Assembly: GCA_032052615.1 (NCBI GenBank)
Contig: DAMBWF010000001.1
Location: 656,522 to 720,521 of the forward strand
Direction: 5' to 3'
Origin: Pseudomonas_T sp032052615
GTDB lineage: Bacteria; Pseudomonadota; Gammaproteobacteria; Pseudomonadales; Pseudomonadaceae
DNA: 64,000 nucleotides
Under the pieces are notes generated by a model. The model made no database searches and had not been told where the DNA came from. It saw only the letters and a list, made by a program, of their open reading frames with translations. Shown here piece by piece: positions 23,479-31,204 of this stretch; within the stretch, counting starts at the first letter, position 1, and the number at the start of each line of letters is the position of its first letter. A program made the position numbers and the translations under genes.

Positions 23479-25617
23479 ATGCTCGACCAGGCACTAGGCA
23501 TCCTCAAGAACGTTTTCGGCTACGACGCGTTCCGTGGCAACCAGGCGGCGATCATCGAGCGCGTGGCGGGTGGCGGCGATGCCCTGGTGCTGATGCCGAC
23601 CGGTGGCGGCAAGTCGTTGTGCTACCAAGTGCCGGCCCTGCTGCGGGAGGGCCTGGCGGTGGTGGTCTCGCCGCTGATCGCCTTGATGGAGGACCAGGTC
23701 GCCACGCTCGACGAGCTGGGCGTGGCGGCGGTGGCGCTCAACTCCACCCTGGGCGCCGACGAGCAACGGGACATCGCGGCGCGTATCCGCCGGGGCGAGA
23801 TCAAGTTGCTCTACCTCGCCCCCGAGCGGCTGGTGCAGCCGCGCATGCTGGCCTTTCTGAAGGGCTTGCCCCTCGCCTTGTTCGCCATCGACGAGGCCCA
23901 CTGCGTGTCCCAGTGGGGCCACGATTTCCGCCCGGAATACCTGCAACTCGGACAACTGGCGGAGCTGTTCCCCCAGGTGCCGCGCCTTGCCTTGACCGCC
24001 ACCGCGGACAAGCGCACCCGCGAGGAGATCGTCCAGCGCTTGCACTTGGAGGACGCCGAGCGCTTCCTCTCCAGTTTCGACCGGCCGAACATCTTCTACC
24101 GCATTGTGCCCAAGGAGCAGCCGCGCAAGCAGTTGCTGGGGTTCCTCGCCGAGCGGCGGGGTGACGCCGGCATCGTCTATTGCATGTCGCGCAAGAAGGT
24201 CGACGACATGGCGGCCTTCCTCGGCGAACAGGGCTTCCCGGCGCTGCCCTACCACGCGGGCCTGCCCGCCGACTTGCGGGCCCACCACCAACGGCGCTTC
24301 CTCAACGAGGAAGGGCTGATCATGGTGGCGACCATCGCCTTCGGCATGGGGATCGACAAGCCCAACGTGCGCTTCGTCGCCCACCTCGACCTGCCCAAGT
24401 CCCTGGAAGCCTACTACCAGGAAACCGGCCGCGCCGGCCGCGACGGTCTGCCCGCGGACGCCTGGATGGCCTATGGCCTGCAGGACGTGATCTTCCTCAA
24501 GCAGATGCTCAGCCAGTCCGAGGGCGACGAGCGCCATAAGCGGGTGGAACAGCACAAGCTCGATGCCATGCTGGCCCTTTGCGAGGAAACCCGCTGCCGG
24601 CGCCAGACCTTGTTGGCCTACTTCGATGAGGTGCTGCCCGAGCCCTGCGGCCATTGCGACAACTGCGTCGATGGGGTGCAGACCTGGGACGCCACCGAGC
24701 CCGCGCGCCAGGCGCTGTCCGCCATCTACCGCAGCGGCCAGCGCTACGGCGTGGGCCACTTGGTGGATATCCTGCTCGGCCGCGACACCGAGAAGGTCCG
24801 CGAAGGGGGCCACCAACGGCTGGCGGTGTTCGGGGTCGGCAAGACCCTGAGCGAGGCGGAGTGGCGCACGTTGTTCCGCCAACTGGTGGCTCGCGGCCTG
24901 GCCGATGTCGACCTGGAAGGCTTCGGCGGCCTGCGCTTGTCCGAGCGCTGCCGGCCTCTCTTGCGCGGCGAGGTGAGCCTGGAGCTGCGACGCGACCTGA
25001 AGCCGCAGCAGGCCGCCCGAGGCGCCGGCAAGAGTCCCGCCAGCCAACTGGTGCGGAGCGAGGAGCGGCAGACCTGGGAGGCGCTGCGCACCTTGCGGCG
25101 CAAGCTGGCCGAGGAACACAGCGTGCCGCCCTACGTCATCTTTCCCGACGCCACCCTGCTGGAGATGCTGCGCAGCCAGCCGCGCTCCCTGGCGGATCTG
25201 GCGGGCGTCAGCGGCGTCGGCGCGCGCAAGCTGGAGCGCTACGGCGCGGCCTTTCTCGACGTGCTCAACGGCGGCGCCGAAGAGGGCGAGGCGCCGCGCC
25301 CGGTCACCGACCTGCGTCACGAATTGGTGAGCCTGGCGCGGGCGGGTATGACTCCGGCGCAGATCGCCGTCCAGTTGGACTGCACCGAGAAGAACGTCTA
25401 CGTGATGCTGGCCGAGGCCATCGCCGGCCAACAGTTGAGCCTCGACCAGGCCCTGGACCTGCCCGACGACCTGCTCATGGAGGTCCAAGAGGCGTTCCTC
25501 GATGGCGAGGGCGAATTGCCGTCGGTCGCCGCGCTCTCCGAGCGTTTCCAGCGGCGGGTGCCGGAGGGGGTGCTGCACTGCGTGCGCGCCGCCTTGCAGG
25601 CTGAGCTGGAGGTCTGA
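23479..25617 (+). CDS. recQ: ATP-dependent DNA helicase RecQ
   Basis: 3'-to-5' helicase for recombination and replication-fork repair, 712 residues. Motifs in order: Walker A LMPTGGGKSLCYQVPALL (about residue 38), DEAH box AIDEAHCVSQWGHDFRPEY (about 138), motif VI QETGRAGRDG (about 315), zinc-binding RQC cluster (CRRQTLL ... CGHCDNC, about 375-400), an RQC winged helix and the HRDC domain (about 525-600). A further C-terminal helical region of about 90 residues is usual for Pseudomonas RecQ. A -10-like TATACT lies at 23448-23453; CGGAGA precedes the ATG. Confidence 0.98.
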   Translation: MLDQALGILKNVFGYDAFRGNQAAIIERVAGGGDALVLMPTGGGKSLCYQVPALLREGLAVVVSPLIALMEDQVATLDELGVAAVALNSTLGADEQRDIAARIRRGEIKLLYLAPERLVQPRMLAFLKGLPLALFAIDEAHCVSQWGHDFRPEYLQLGQLAELFPQVPRLALTATADKRTREEIVQRLHLEDAERFLSSFDRPNIFYRIVPKEQPRKQLLGFLAERRGDAGIVYCMSRKKVDDMAAFLGEQGFPALPYHAGLPADLRAHHQRRFLNEEGLIMVATIAFGMGIDKPNVRFVAHLDLPKSLEAYYQETGRAGRDGLPADAWMAYGLQDVIFLKQMLSQSEGDERHKRVEQHKLDAMLALCEETRCRRQTLLAYFDEVLPEPCGHCDNCVDGVQTWDATEPARQALSAIYRSGQRYGVGHLVDILLGRDTEKVREGGHQRLAVFGVGKTLSEAEWRTLFRQLVARGLADVDLEGFGGLRLSERCRPLLRGEVSLELRRDLKPQQAARGAGKSPASQLVRSEERQTWEALRTLRRKLAEEHSVPPYVIFPDATLLEMLRSQPRSLADLAGVSGVGARKLERYGAAFLDVLNGGAEEGEAPRPVTDLRHELVSLARAGMTPAQIAVQLDCTEKNVYVMLAEAIAGQQLSLDQALDLPDDLLMEVQEAFLDGEGELPSVAALSERFQRRVPEGVLHCVRAALQAELEV

Positions 25618-25871
25618 ATACGGGCATCCGCTAGGCCGGCCTGGTCGCGCGAGCCCAGGGGCCGTCCGTCTCGTCCCGTTCCGCGCGTCGCGCGGCGGCA
25701 CCGAAGCCGGGTGAGGCCGTCTCGTGCCAGTCGCTTCGGGGCCAAGCTCGAGGCCGCGCCAGCGGGCGCGGTTTCCTCTCCCGCCTCGGTATCGCGCCCG
25801 TCACCCGGACCATCTCGATCGTTTCGTTCCGGTGAGTGAATTTGCCGCACCCCCCTTCTTTTTCGAGCGGC
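25618..25871. other. intergenic region between recQ and slyA
   Basis: About 250 bases with no gene-like frame on either strand. Apart from the promoter/operator at its right end I see no repeat or RNA structure. Confidence 0.5.
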
Positions 25872-25895
25872 TATGATTAGCCTCCTAATAATTAG
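25872..25895 (+). promoter_or_regulatory. slyA promoter -10 with adjacent SlyA-type operator
   Basis: A -10-like TATGAT at 25872-25877 runs straight into TTAGCCTCCTAATAATTAG (25877-25895). ATTAG-cctc-CTAAT is a perfect inverted repeat, and CTAAT-A-ATTAG makes a second, overlapping one. The outer TTAG-N4-CTAA matches the SlyA consensus. A dimer here would block the transcription start, so autorepression is expected. The first 17 bases equal the operator at 3805 except for two central bases. Confidence 0.75.
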
Positions 25896-25915
25896 AACTG
25901 CGTGCGGATTCACTC

Positions 25916-26356
25916 ATGTCCCATCTCGACCAACATCGTTTCGCCATGCAACTCGCCCAACTTTCCCGTGGCTGGCGGGGCGAACTGGATCGCCGCCTCG
26001 CCGATCTCGGCCTCTCCCAGGCGCGCTGGCTGGTGCTGTTGCACCTCGCTCGTTTCGAAGACTTGCCCACCCAGCGCGAGCTGGCGCAGAGCGTGGGCGT
26101 GGAAGGGCCGACCCTGGCGAGGCTGCTGGATGGCCTGGAAGCCCAGGGTCTGGTCACTCGCCAATCGGTGGCCGAGGATCGTCGGGCGAAGAAGGTGGCG
26201 TTGCGCCCCGAGGCACGGCCCCTGATCGAACGCATCGAGGCGATTTCCACCCAATTACGGAGCGAGCTGTTCGCGGGTATCGACGACGAGGAACTGCGTC
26301 GGTGCCAGCAGGTGCATGCACGGGTGCTCGAGAACCTGGGCAAACTGGCGCGCTAG
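25916..26356 (+). CDS. slyA: MarR-family regulator, SlyA type
   Basis: Winged-helix regulator of 146 residues. It aligns by eye with E. coli SlyA through most of its length, for example LSQARWLVLLHLARF, LAQSVGVEGPTLARLLDGLE (recognition helix), and VAEDRRAKKVALRPEARPLI, which matches SDRRAKRIKLTEKAEPLI of SlyA. The wing is DRRAKK. In enterobacteria slyA lies opposite the ydhIJK efflux operon; here the equivalent operon is at 3956-7022 with the same operator. Its own promoter carries the box too. It probably responds to small aromatic carboxylates like other SlyA/MarR proteins. Confidence 0.85.
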   Translation: MSHLDQHRFAMQLAQLSRGWRGELDRRLADLGLSQARWLVLLHLARFEDLPTQRELAQSVGVEGPTLARLLDGLEAQGLVTRQSVAEDRRAKKVALRPEARPLIERIEAISTQLRSELFAGIDDEELRRCQQVHARVLENLGKLAR

Positions 26357-26650
26357 CCACCCCAGCAGCGTTTTGGTTCATTCGTTGACGCCAAAAACCA
26401 GGCGCTTTTGTGACGGATTTGTCAAGTCTGATTTATGGCGCTTTGCTATCCGCTTCGCGTATGCTAGGCGCGCTTTCGTGCCTGCCATTCGCCCTCCCGG
26501 CGGATAAATGTTCAAAAGCATCCATACTCAGCTTCAGCCGGACCCTCCCGGGACGGTTTCGACTGAACGTTTGTCAACGCCTGCGAGGCCCCACCCAGCA
26601 TGCTTCTTCGATGGGGCCATGGTGTAAGAGCCGGCAAGAACGAGGGACCC

Positions 26651-28855
26651 ATGGCTCGCGTCCGAACCTTTCTGTTGTTCCTGGCGACCTGCGGCGCGTT
26701 CCATGCGCCCGGGGCGATGGCGCTCGGCGTCGGCGACATCACGCTGCATTCCGCCCTCGACCAACCCTTGGTCGCGGATATCCGGCTGCTGGAAACCGGC
26801 GACCTCGATAGCAACGACATCAAGGTCGGCCTGGCGCCCGAAGAGGCCTATGCGCGATCCGGCGTGGAGCGCGTGGCGTTCCTCACCGACCTGCGCTTCA
26901 CGCCGATCCTGCGCAACGGAGAGGCTCGTATCCATGTAGTCTCCACCCGCCCCGTGCGCGAGCCCTACCTGAATTTCATCATCGAAGTGGTGCGGCCCAA
27001 CGGGCGGCTGCTGCGTGAATATACGGTGCTGCTCGATCCCATCGACCCCGCCTGGCGCGGCCCGGGCGCGGTGGCCGCTTCCGAGGAAGCGCCGCGAATC
27101 CAGGCGAAACCCGAGACCCGCGCGAGCCGCGCGGACGTCGCGCCCAAGGCCGTGCCGCCGGCGCGCGAAGGCAAGCACTATACCGTCGCCCCGGGCGACA
27201 ACCTGTGGCGCATCGCCAAGCGTTTCGCCGGCCCGGGCGCGGCCCAGGGCGAGATGCAGGACGGCATTCTTGCGCTCAACCCCCAGGCGTTCGTCGGCGG
27301 CGATAGCCATCGTCTCAAGGTCGGCGAGCGGTTGCTGTTGCCGGACAGCGCGGTCGAGGCATCGACGCTTTCCCGGGAGCGGCATGCCGCGCCGGTGGCC
27401 GAGACAATGGGCGCGCCGGCCACCGTGGCGAGCGCCGACGAGGCCATGAATCCCGCGCGGATGGCGGAGGTGCAACGGCGCGTGGAGCAGCAGTTGGCGG
27501 AGAGCGAGCAGGAGCGCTTGCAATTGCGCAAGGACATCCTCGAATTGCAGCTCAAGCTGGAGCAATTGCAGCAACAGGTTGCCCGCAAGGACCAGCAGGT
27601 GGGTGACCTGCAGGCGCGACTGGCCGAGCGGCCCGCCGCCAACGATGCAGCCTCCGGCGTGCCGGGCACGAGCCCGTCCCTCGAGCCGGCACCCACCTCC
27701 GTTCCCGAGGCGACCCAGCCGACGGCCGTGGCCCCGGCGCCCGCCGCGCCGGCGAGCGAGCCCCGCGAGGCGGACGAGACGGGCTGGTGGCGAAACGCAC
27801 CCGTCCTGCTGGCCGTGGGCCTGGTGGCGCTGCTGATCCTGGCGCTGCTCGTTCTTCGCCGTCGGCGGCGCCCCGTACGGCGCCCGCTCGAACCGGTGCC
27901 GACCGCGCCGCCGGAAACCCCGGTGGCGGAGGCGTTGTCGGTGCGCCCGCACGAACCCGAGGCGCCGATATCGCCCCAGGCCACCATCGTCCGTCCTCCG
28001 GTACCGCCCCGTTCGCCCTGGGTGGGCAGCGATGCCTTGGAAGGCGCCAACATCTATATCGCCTATGGCCGCTTCGGCGAGGCGCGCACCGCCTTGCACG
28101 AGGCCATCGAGCGGGAGCCGCAGCGGCTCGACCTGCGGCTGCGCTTGCTGGAGGTACTCGGCGAGCTGGGCGATGGTCCCGGCTTCGCCGAGCAGGAAGC
28201 CCAGATCATCGAGCGAGGGGGCGACCCCCAAAGCCTGGCCCCTATCAAGGCGCGCTATTCACGCCTGGGCGCGGCGGCGCCCGTCGAGGAGCGGCCCGAG
28301 CCATTCGACGATGTGCTCCTGACGCTCGATGCCGACGAGGGTGTTTCCGGCAAGGTGGCCGAGCCGGAGAACGACGATTTCCAGCTCAACCTGGACGACC
28401 TGTCCCTGGAGGCCGACTGGGATCTGGTCAGCCCCTTCGAGCCGGCCACGCCGGCGCGCAAGATCAGCGAGCGGGCGGCCGCCGAGGAAGCGGCCGCCGC
28501 GTTCGATGCCCAGTTCGCATCGCCCTTGCAGGCCTTGCCCGAGGTGCGGGAGCTGGATAGGGAGCAGCACCCCGGGGATTTCGACGCCTTCGACCTGTTC
28601 GACGACGTGGCTCCGGGGGCGCCCGCGCGCCTCGATCCGTTGGATGACCTGCCGGGCCGACCCGAGGAGCCGCTGGATATGAGCCTCGACGACCTGGCCG
28701 GTAACCGCGAACACCTGTCGAAGCTGAACCAGGCCCTGGCCTATATCGAGCAAGGCGACATGGAAAGCGCCTGCGGCATTCTCAATGAAGTGATCAGCGA
28801 GGGGGACGACCGGGAGCGTCGAGAGGCGCGCGAATTGCTCGCGCGCATCGCCTGA
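26651..28855 (+). CDS. FimV-like peptidoglycan-binding pilus/polarity protein
   Basis: Inner-membrane protein of 734 residues with the FimV layout: signal peptide (LFLLATCGAFHAPGAMA-like), the FimV N-terminal domain (LGVGDITLHSALDQPLVADI), a LysM domain at about 175-225 (HYTVAPGDNLWRIAKRF), coiled coil at about 280-325, a Pro/Ala-rich linker, one transmembrane helix at about 385-402, an acidic cytoplasmic part, and the C-terminal FimV TPR (LNQALAYIEQGDMESACGIL). FimV controls type IV pilus assembly and cAMP signalling at the pole. It is clearly shorter than the roughly 900-residue FimV of P. aeruginosa and is not next to asd/truA, so it may be a paralogue. The ATG at 26651 has GAGGGA upstream. 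Confidence 0.88.
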   Translation: MARVRTFLLFLATCGAFHAPGAMALGVGDITLHSALDQPLVADIRLLETGDLDSNDIKVGLAPEEAYARSGVERVAFLTDLRFTPILRNGEARIHVVSTRPVREPYLNFIIEVVRPNGRLLREYTVLLDPIDPAWRGPGAVAASEEAPRIQAKPETRASRADVAPKAVPPAREGKHYTVAPGDNLWRIAKRFAGPGAAQGEMQDGILALNPQAFVGGDSHRLKVGERLLLPDSAVEASTLSRERHAAPVAETMGAPATVASADEAMNPARMAEVQRRVEQQLAESEQERLQLRKDILELQLKLEQLQQQVARKDQQVGDLQARLAERPAANDAASGVPGTSPSLEPAPTSVPEATQPTAVAPAPAAPASEPREADETGWWRNAPVLLAVGLVALLILALLVLRRRRRPVRRPLEPVPTAPPETPVAEALSVRPHEPEAPISPQATIVRPPVPPRSPWVGSDALEGANIYIAYGRFGEARTALHEAIEREPQRLDLRLRLLEVLGELGDGPGFAEQEAQIIERGGDPQSLAPIKARYSRLGAAAPVEERPEPFDDVLLTLDADEGVSGKVAEPENDDFQLNLDDLSLEADWDLVSPFEPATPARKISERAAAEEAAAAFDAQFASPLQALPEVRELDREQHPGDFDAFDLFDDVAPGAPARLDPLDDLPGRPEEPLDMSLDDLAGNREHLSKLNQALAYIEQGDMESACGILNEVISEGDDRERREARELLARIA

Positions 28856-28873
28856 AAAATTTCGCGAGCGGGG

Positions 28874-28901
28874 CTTGAAAGCGAAAGGCGCATCCCTATT
28901 T
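28874..28901 (+). promoter_or_regulatory. heat-shock (sigma-32) promoter of ibpA
   Basis: CTTGAAA (28874-28880), 13-base spacer, CCCTATTT (28894-28901). This matches the sigma-32 consensus CTTGAAA-N11-16-CCCCATNT with one mismatch. Transcription would start near 28908. Confidence 0.85.
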
Positions 28902-28907
28902 CAGTGA

Positions 28908-28968
28908 CTGTGGGACGCCGCTAGCGGGTCCCGGATACAACCACTCGCTGAAAGTCAGGAGAACGTAC
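28908..28968 (+). promoter_or_regulatory. ROSE-like RNA thermometer in the ibpA leader
   Basis: The 5' leader can form a first hairpin from GGGAC/GTCCC (28912-28932) and a second one that hides the ribosome site: CUCGCU (28944-28949) pairs with AGGAG (28957-28961) around a 7-base loop, leaving one G bulged. ROSE elements are defined by U(U/C)GCU opposite the Shine-Dalgarno with exactly such a bulged G; UCGCU is present. Melting at high temperature would free the ribosome site. Confidence 0.8.
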
Positions 28969-29421
28969 ATGAGCACTGCTTTTTCCCTCGCCCCCCTGTT
29001 CCGCCATTCCGTCGGTTTCGACCGGTTCAACGACCTGTTCGAATCCGCCCTGCGCAACGAGGCCGGCAGTTCCTACCCGCCCTATAACGTCGAGAAGCAC
29101 GGCGACGACCAATACCGCATCGTCATCGCGGCGGCGGGCTTCCAGGAAGAAGACCTCGAACTGCAGGTCGAGCGCGGCGTGCTGACCGTCAGTGGTGGCA
29201 AGCGCGACAAGACGCCCGAAGGCGTGACCTACCTGCACCAGGGCATCGCCCAGCGCGCGTTCAAGCTGTCCTTCCGCCTCGCGGATCACATCGAGGTGCA
29301 AGGCGCGGCCTTGCAGAACGGTCTGCTGCACATCGACCTGCTGCGCAGCGTGCCGGAAGAGGCCAAGCCGAAGCGTATCCCCATCGTCGGCGGCCAGCAG
29401 CGTCCCGCTCTGGAGCACTGA
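28969..29421 (+). CDS. ibpA: small heat-shock protein IbpA (Hsp20 family)
   Basis: Holdase chaperone of 150 residues that coats unfolding proteins for later refolding by DnaK/ClpB. N-terminus FSLAPLFRHSVGFDRFNDLF is typical of class A bacterial Hsp20s. The alpha-crystallin domain spans about 35-130 (PPYNVEKHGDDQYRIVIAAA; LQNGLLHIDLLR near its end, with the L-x-N-G-x-L motif). It is regulated twice by temperature: the sigma-32 promoter and the ROSE-like leader. It stands alone and ends at a strong terminator. Confidence 0.97.
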   Translation: MSTAFSLAPLFRHSVGFDRFNDLFESALRNEAGSSYPPYNVEKHGDDQYRIVIAAAGFQEEDLELQVERGVLTVSGGKRDKTPEGVTYLHQGIAQRAFKLSFRLADHIEVQGAALQNGLLHIDLLRSVPEEAKPKRIPIVGGQQRPALEH

Positions 29422-29455
29422 TGGGCCATCCGGCCGGACCGGTCGGTATCTGAAC

Positions 29456-29483
29456 AAACGCCCCGACTCGTTCGGGGCGTTTT
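29456..29483 (+). terminator. intrinsic terminator of ibpA
   Basis: Perfect 11-bp stem AAACGCCCCGA / TCGGGGCGTTT (29456-29466, 29472-29482) with a short CTCGT loop; the T run is part of the stem end (GTTTTCG). Located 35 bases after the stop. Confidence 0.92.
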
Positions 29484-29617
29484 CGTTTGGTCCGCGAAAC
29501 CGTCGGCGACCCGGCCGAGCTTTGCAGGAACGCCGCGGGGCGCTAAGGTTCGCCCGCATGAGCATGCGGCTTCCCCCGGTGGGCAGCCGCGTCGATACAT
29601 AGCGAAGGGGTGGGGCG

Positions 29618-29890
29618 ATGAGAGTGATCGGTTTCGTCGGCAAGGCGCTCGCCTTGCTGTTCTGGGGCGCGGTGGTGGCGAACCTGCTAGCGCCATTCGC
29701 CAAGCCGTTCGACATGCTGATGTCTTTCTGCGGCGGCCTGGTGTTCCTGATCCATGGCCTGGAATTGCTTCTGTTCCGCGAGACCCTGCGCCAGCGGAGC
29801 CACCCCACGGCCCAGCGCTTCCAGGTGCTGCTGTTCGGCATCTTCCACCTGCTCACGCTACGCGCCGAGCGAGGAACCGATCATGCGTAG
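29618..29890 (+). CDS. DUF1145 family membrane protein (YhhL type)
   Basis: Protein of 90 residues with two membrane helices (about 8-28 and 32-52). The sequence KALALLFWGAVVANLLAPFA and the following PF-x-x-L-M pattern identify DUF1145. In many gammaproteobacteria it sits next to rsmD, but not here. It overlaps the collagen-like gene by 8 bases, so both are translated from one transcript. Function unknown. Confidence 0.87.
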   Translation: MRVIGFVGKALALLFWGAVVANLLAPFAKPFDMLMSFCGGLVFLIHGLELLLFRETLRQRSHPTAQRFQVLLFGIFHLLTLRAERGTDHA

Positions 29891-30644
29891 GCTGGCGTTG
29901 GCGCTGGCCTGCTGCGGCTCCCTGGCCCAGGCCGCGACCGAGATCGATGTGGAGCCGAACCACCTGCTGCGCCTGGCGGGCGCCGAGGGTGTGGTGATCC
30001 TGCGGCGCCTGGACGTGGCCGATCACGCCAGCCTGTTGATCCCTGCCGGCGTGCGGGAGTTGCAGGTGGACGAGCTTCGCCTGGGGAAGGGTGCCTACAT
30101 CGGCATCGCGCCCGGGGAAGACGCGTTCCGCCTGGAGGTCCAGAGAGGCGAGATCGGTCCCGGCAGTCGTATCGACGCCCATGGCCTTGCCGGTACGCCA
30201 CGTCGCCATGCCGGCGGCGGACGAGCGCTGATGCTGAAGCTGTACCAGGTCGAGGTGGCCGACCTGGTCGTGGACCTGCGGGGTGGCCAGGGCGCGCCCG
30301 GCTACGCGGGGTTGGACGGCGCCTACGGCGAGCCGGGCGGCTGTTTGTGGGGGCGGGCCGGCCGTGGCGACGATGGCCAGAATGGAGGCGACGGCCAGGC
30401 GGGTGGAGCTGGAGGCCGGTTGCGGCTTGAGGTGCCTTCGCGCTTTCCGGTGGACCGCCTGTCCGCCCAGGTGGACGGCGGCGCGGGCGGGGCGGCCGGG
30501 CAGGGCGGTCAGCCCGGCAAGGGCGGCACCGGCAAGGGCTGCTGGATCTACGGTACCGCTCCCGGCCACGACGGGCGCCCCGGCGTGGCCGGTCGTCCCG
30601 GGTTGCCGGGGATGCCGGGATCGGTGGACGTGGTGCGCTTCTGA
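29883..30644 (+). CDS. collagen-like glycine-rich secreted protein
   Basis: Protein of 253 residues with signal peptide (MRRLALALACCGSLAQAATE). Residues 20-125 look like a beta-rich domain without a name. The rest holds two Gly-rich collagen-like blocks of G-X-Y triplets: GGQGAPGYAGLDGAYGEPGG through GDDGQNGGDGQAGGAGG, and later GGAGGAAGQGGQPGKGGTGK through PGVAGRPGLPGMPG. A non-repetitive beta segment separates them, and one Cys pair (GGCLWG, GKGCWIYG) could bridge the blocks. It overlaps DUF1145 by 8 bases. Probably an envelope or surface structural protein; no hydroxylase is expected in bacteria. Confidence 0.8.
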   Translation: MRRLALALACCGSLAQAATEIDVEPNHLLRLAGAEGVVILRRLDVADHASLLIPAGVRELQVDELRLGKGAYIGIAPGEDAFRLEVQRGEIGPGSRIDAHGLAGTPRRHAGGGRALMLKLYQVEVADLVVDLRGGQGAPGYAGLDGAYGEPGGCLWGRAGRGDDGQNGGDGQAGGAGGRLRLEVPSRFPVDRLSAQVDGGAGGAAGQGGQPGKGGTGKGCWIYGTAPGHDGRPGVAGRPGLPGMPGSVDVVRF

Positions 30645-30652
30645 AGGGCGTC

Positions 30653-30674
30653 GGCCCGGCTTAGAAGCCGGGCC
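30653..30674. terminator. bidirectional hairpin terminator
   Basis: Perfect palindrome GGCCCGGCTT-AG-AAGCCGGGCC between the convergent collagen-like and copD genes; it contains the copD stop codon (30661-30663). Works in either direction by symmetry; no long T tract. Confidence 0.7.
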
Positions 30675-31122
30675 GCGCGGCGCCCAGGACCACCACTGTC
30701 ACCCCCAGCAACAGAGTGAAGCCCACCAGGCGGCGGATACGCGCCAGCACCCGTGCACCTTCCTCCCCGTCCGAGTCGTTCAGCGCCCGGCGCAGGCCGG
30801 GCAAGTGCAATGCCTGGACCCGCAGGAACAGCGAGACCATCGCCACGTACAGGCCCATCATCGCCTGTACGTAGCGCGGTGCTCCGTCGAAGCCGTTGAA
30901 GCCGAGGTGCAGCAGGCCCACCCCGCTGGCCGGCAGGACCAGCACCGCCGCCCATACCCAGAGGAAGAACCTCGGCAAGACCGCGCTCCATAGCGCCAGG
31001 CGCGTCGGCCCGTCGAGGGTGGCCGCCGCCGGACGCAGGACCGCCCAGGCGAAGAACAGGCCGCCGACCCAGACCAGGGCGGCCAGCACATGCAGGCTGT
31101 AAAGAGCGGCAAAGGCGGTCAT
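30661..31122 (-). CDS. CopD-family membrane protein
   Basis: Protein of 153 residues with four membrane helices. LYSLHVLAALVWVGGLFFAW holds the His and Trp of the CopD (copper resistance D) domain, and GVGLLHLGF and YVQAMMGLYVAM are further family segments. Stand-alone CopD proteins like this occur without copC. The ATG at 31122 places the first helix at the N-terminus. Divergent from dinG. A role in copper handling is possible by family but not supported by neighbours. Confidence 0.82.
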   Translation of the reverse strand: MTAFAALYSLHVLAALVWVGGLFFAWAVLRPAAATLDGPTRLALWSAVLPRFFLWVWAAVLVLPASGVGLLHLGFNGFDGAPRYVQAMMGLYVAMVSLFLRVQALHLPGLRRALNDSDGEEGARVLARIRRLVGFTLLLGVTVVVLGAARPGF

Positions 31123-31204
31123 TCGGCGATCTCCGGTGGCGGTGGTCGAAACGCGCGCTATCATAGCGGCCTCTCCGCGATACTGAAAATTCATACAGCT
31201 CCTC

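Noticed and set aside
26357..26650. Clear promoter or extra gene between slyA and the FimV-like gene
   Set aside because: TATGCT at 26460 looks like a -10, but no -35 lies at proper distance, and the open frames here have no gene-like codon use.
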